This document shows positions 33,125-33,173 of a stretch of DNA of 33,173 nucleotides, in pieces. Numbering within the stretch: position 1 is the stretch's first letter; every line of letters starts with the position of its first letter. The position numbers were made by a program, and so were the translations under genes. The notes beneath the pieces were generated by a model. That model searched no databases and had not been told where the DNA came from. It saw only the letters and a program-made list of their open reading frames with translations. Origin of the DNA: UBA1351 sp964627665 (lineage in GTDB: Bacteria > Bacillota > Clostridia > Lachnospirales > Vallitaleaceae); assembly GCA_964627665.1 (NCBI GenBank), contig CAZVKG010000033.1, positions 1 through 33,173 of the forward strand, in the 5' to 3' direction.

Positions 33125-33173
33125 AGACTGTGTCAAAACTATTCATAAATATGTAGAAAAATTGATGAATTAA
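33125..33173 (+). mobile_element. Probable left end of an insertion sequence (partial)
   Basis: The last 49 bases begin AGACTGTGTCAAAA, matching the inverted form of the window's first-end repeat at 12 of 14 positions. They interrupt the capsid gene and are preceded by GGCAAG (33119-33124). No transposase coding can be seen before the window ends. The IS family is not assignable. Confidence 0.5.

Noticed and set aside
1..33173. The window as a small circular replicon closed through one IS copy
   Set aside because: The GGCAAG pair would allow it, but there are no replication genes and the joined flanks are two unrelated broken genes. IS-bounded chromosomal DNA is simpler.

Overview
The window reads as chromosome from a low-GC Firmicute, most likely an anaerobic Clostridia (Lachnospirales-like). 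The signs are AT-rich DNA, strong AGGAGG ribosome binding sites, a Clostridium thermocellum-type cellobiose phosphorylase, a class II (Firmicutes) GalT and a clostridial contractile-tail prophage. Species cannot be named from sequence alone. No tRNA, rRNA or CRISPR array was seen.

Region 1 (1-8155, minus strand) is sugar catabolism. One operon is lacI-type regulator, galK, then a single gene encoding GalE fused to GalT: a compact Leloir pathway. Its regulator has a promoter with a 22-bp palindromic operator over the start site and a 17-bp copy of that operator 252 bp downstream inside its own gene. A second operon is another LacI regulator followed by cellobiose phosphorylase (cbp). Its near-consensus promoter is embedded in the terminator of the gal operon. 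The cbp gene is cut off after about 660 codons by what looks like an insertion-sequence end.

Region 2 (8156-11172, plus strand) is a two-gene operon, a MurG-type glycosyltransferase and a membrane GAF/HD-GYP cyclic-di-GMP phosphodiesterase. It diverges from the gal operon.

Region 3 (11153-16661, minus strand) holds a HIT-family protein with its own promoter, then an apparent operon of four small single-pass envelope proteins (pseudopilin/TadE-like in layout only), a rhomboid protease with an extra N-terminal domain, and an unusual three-domain protein (uracil-DNA-glycosylase-like, flavodoxin-like, SCP2-like).

Region 4 (about 16700-33124) is the late part of a P2-like contractile-tail (myovirus) prophage on the minus strand. 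Read in the direction of transcription it has capsid E-type major capsid protein (5'-truncated), head-tail proteins, tail protein Z, a tail-completion protein, sheath, tube, tail assembly chaperone E with a -1 frameshift extension E', tape measure, LysM protein X, hub D, a small spike-like protein, U, W, J, I and tail fibre. Two micro-proteins, a subtilase with an SLH domain, a holin-associated protein, a holin and an L,D-transpeptidase-like lysin follow. At the prophage edge a plus-strand two-gene cassette of very acidic proteins is driven by a perfect consensus promoter carrying a palindrome. Terminase, portal, integrase and replication genes are not in the window.

Both window ends carry similar inverted-repeat-like ends (TGACACAATCT / AGACTGTGTCA), each bordered by GGCAAG. 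The window therefore appears to run from one insertion-sequence copy to another, and cbp and the capsid gene are both broken at these ends.
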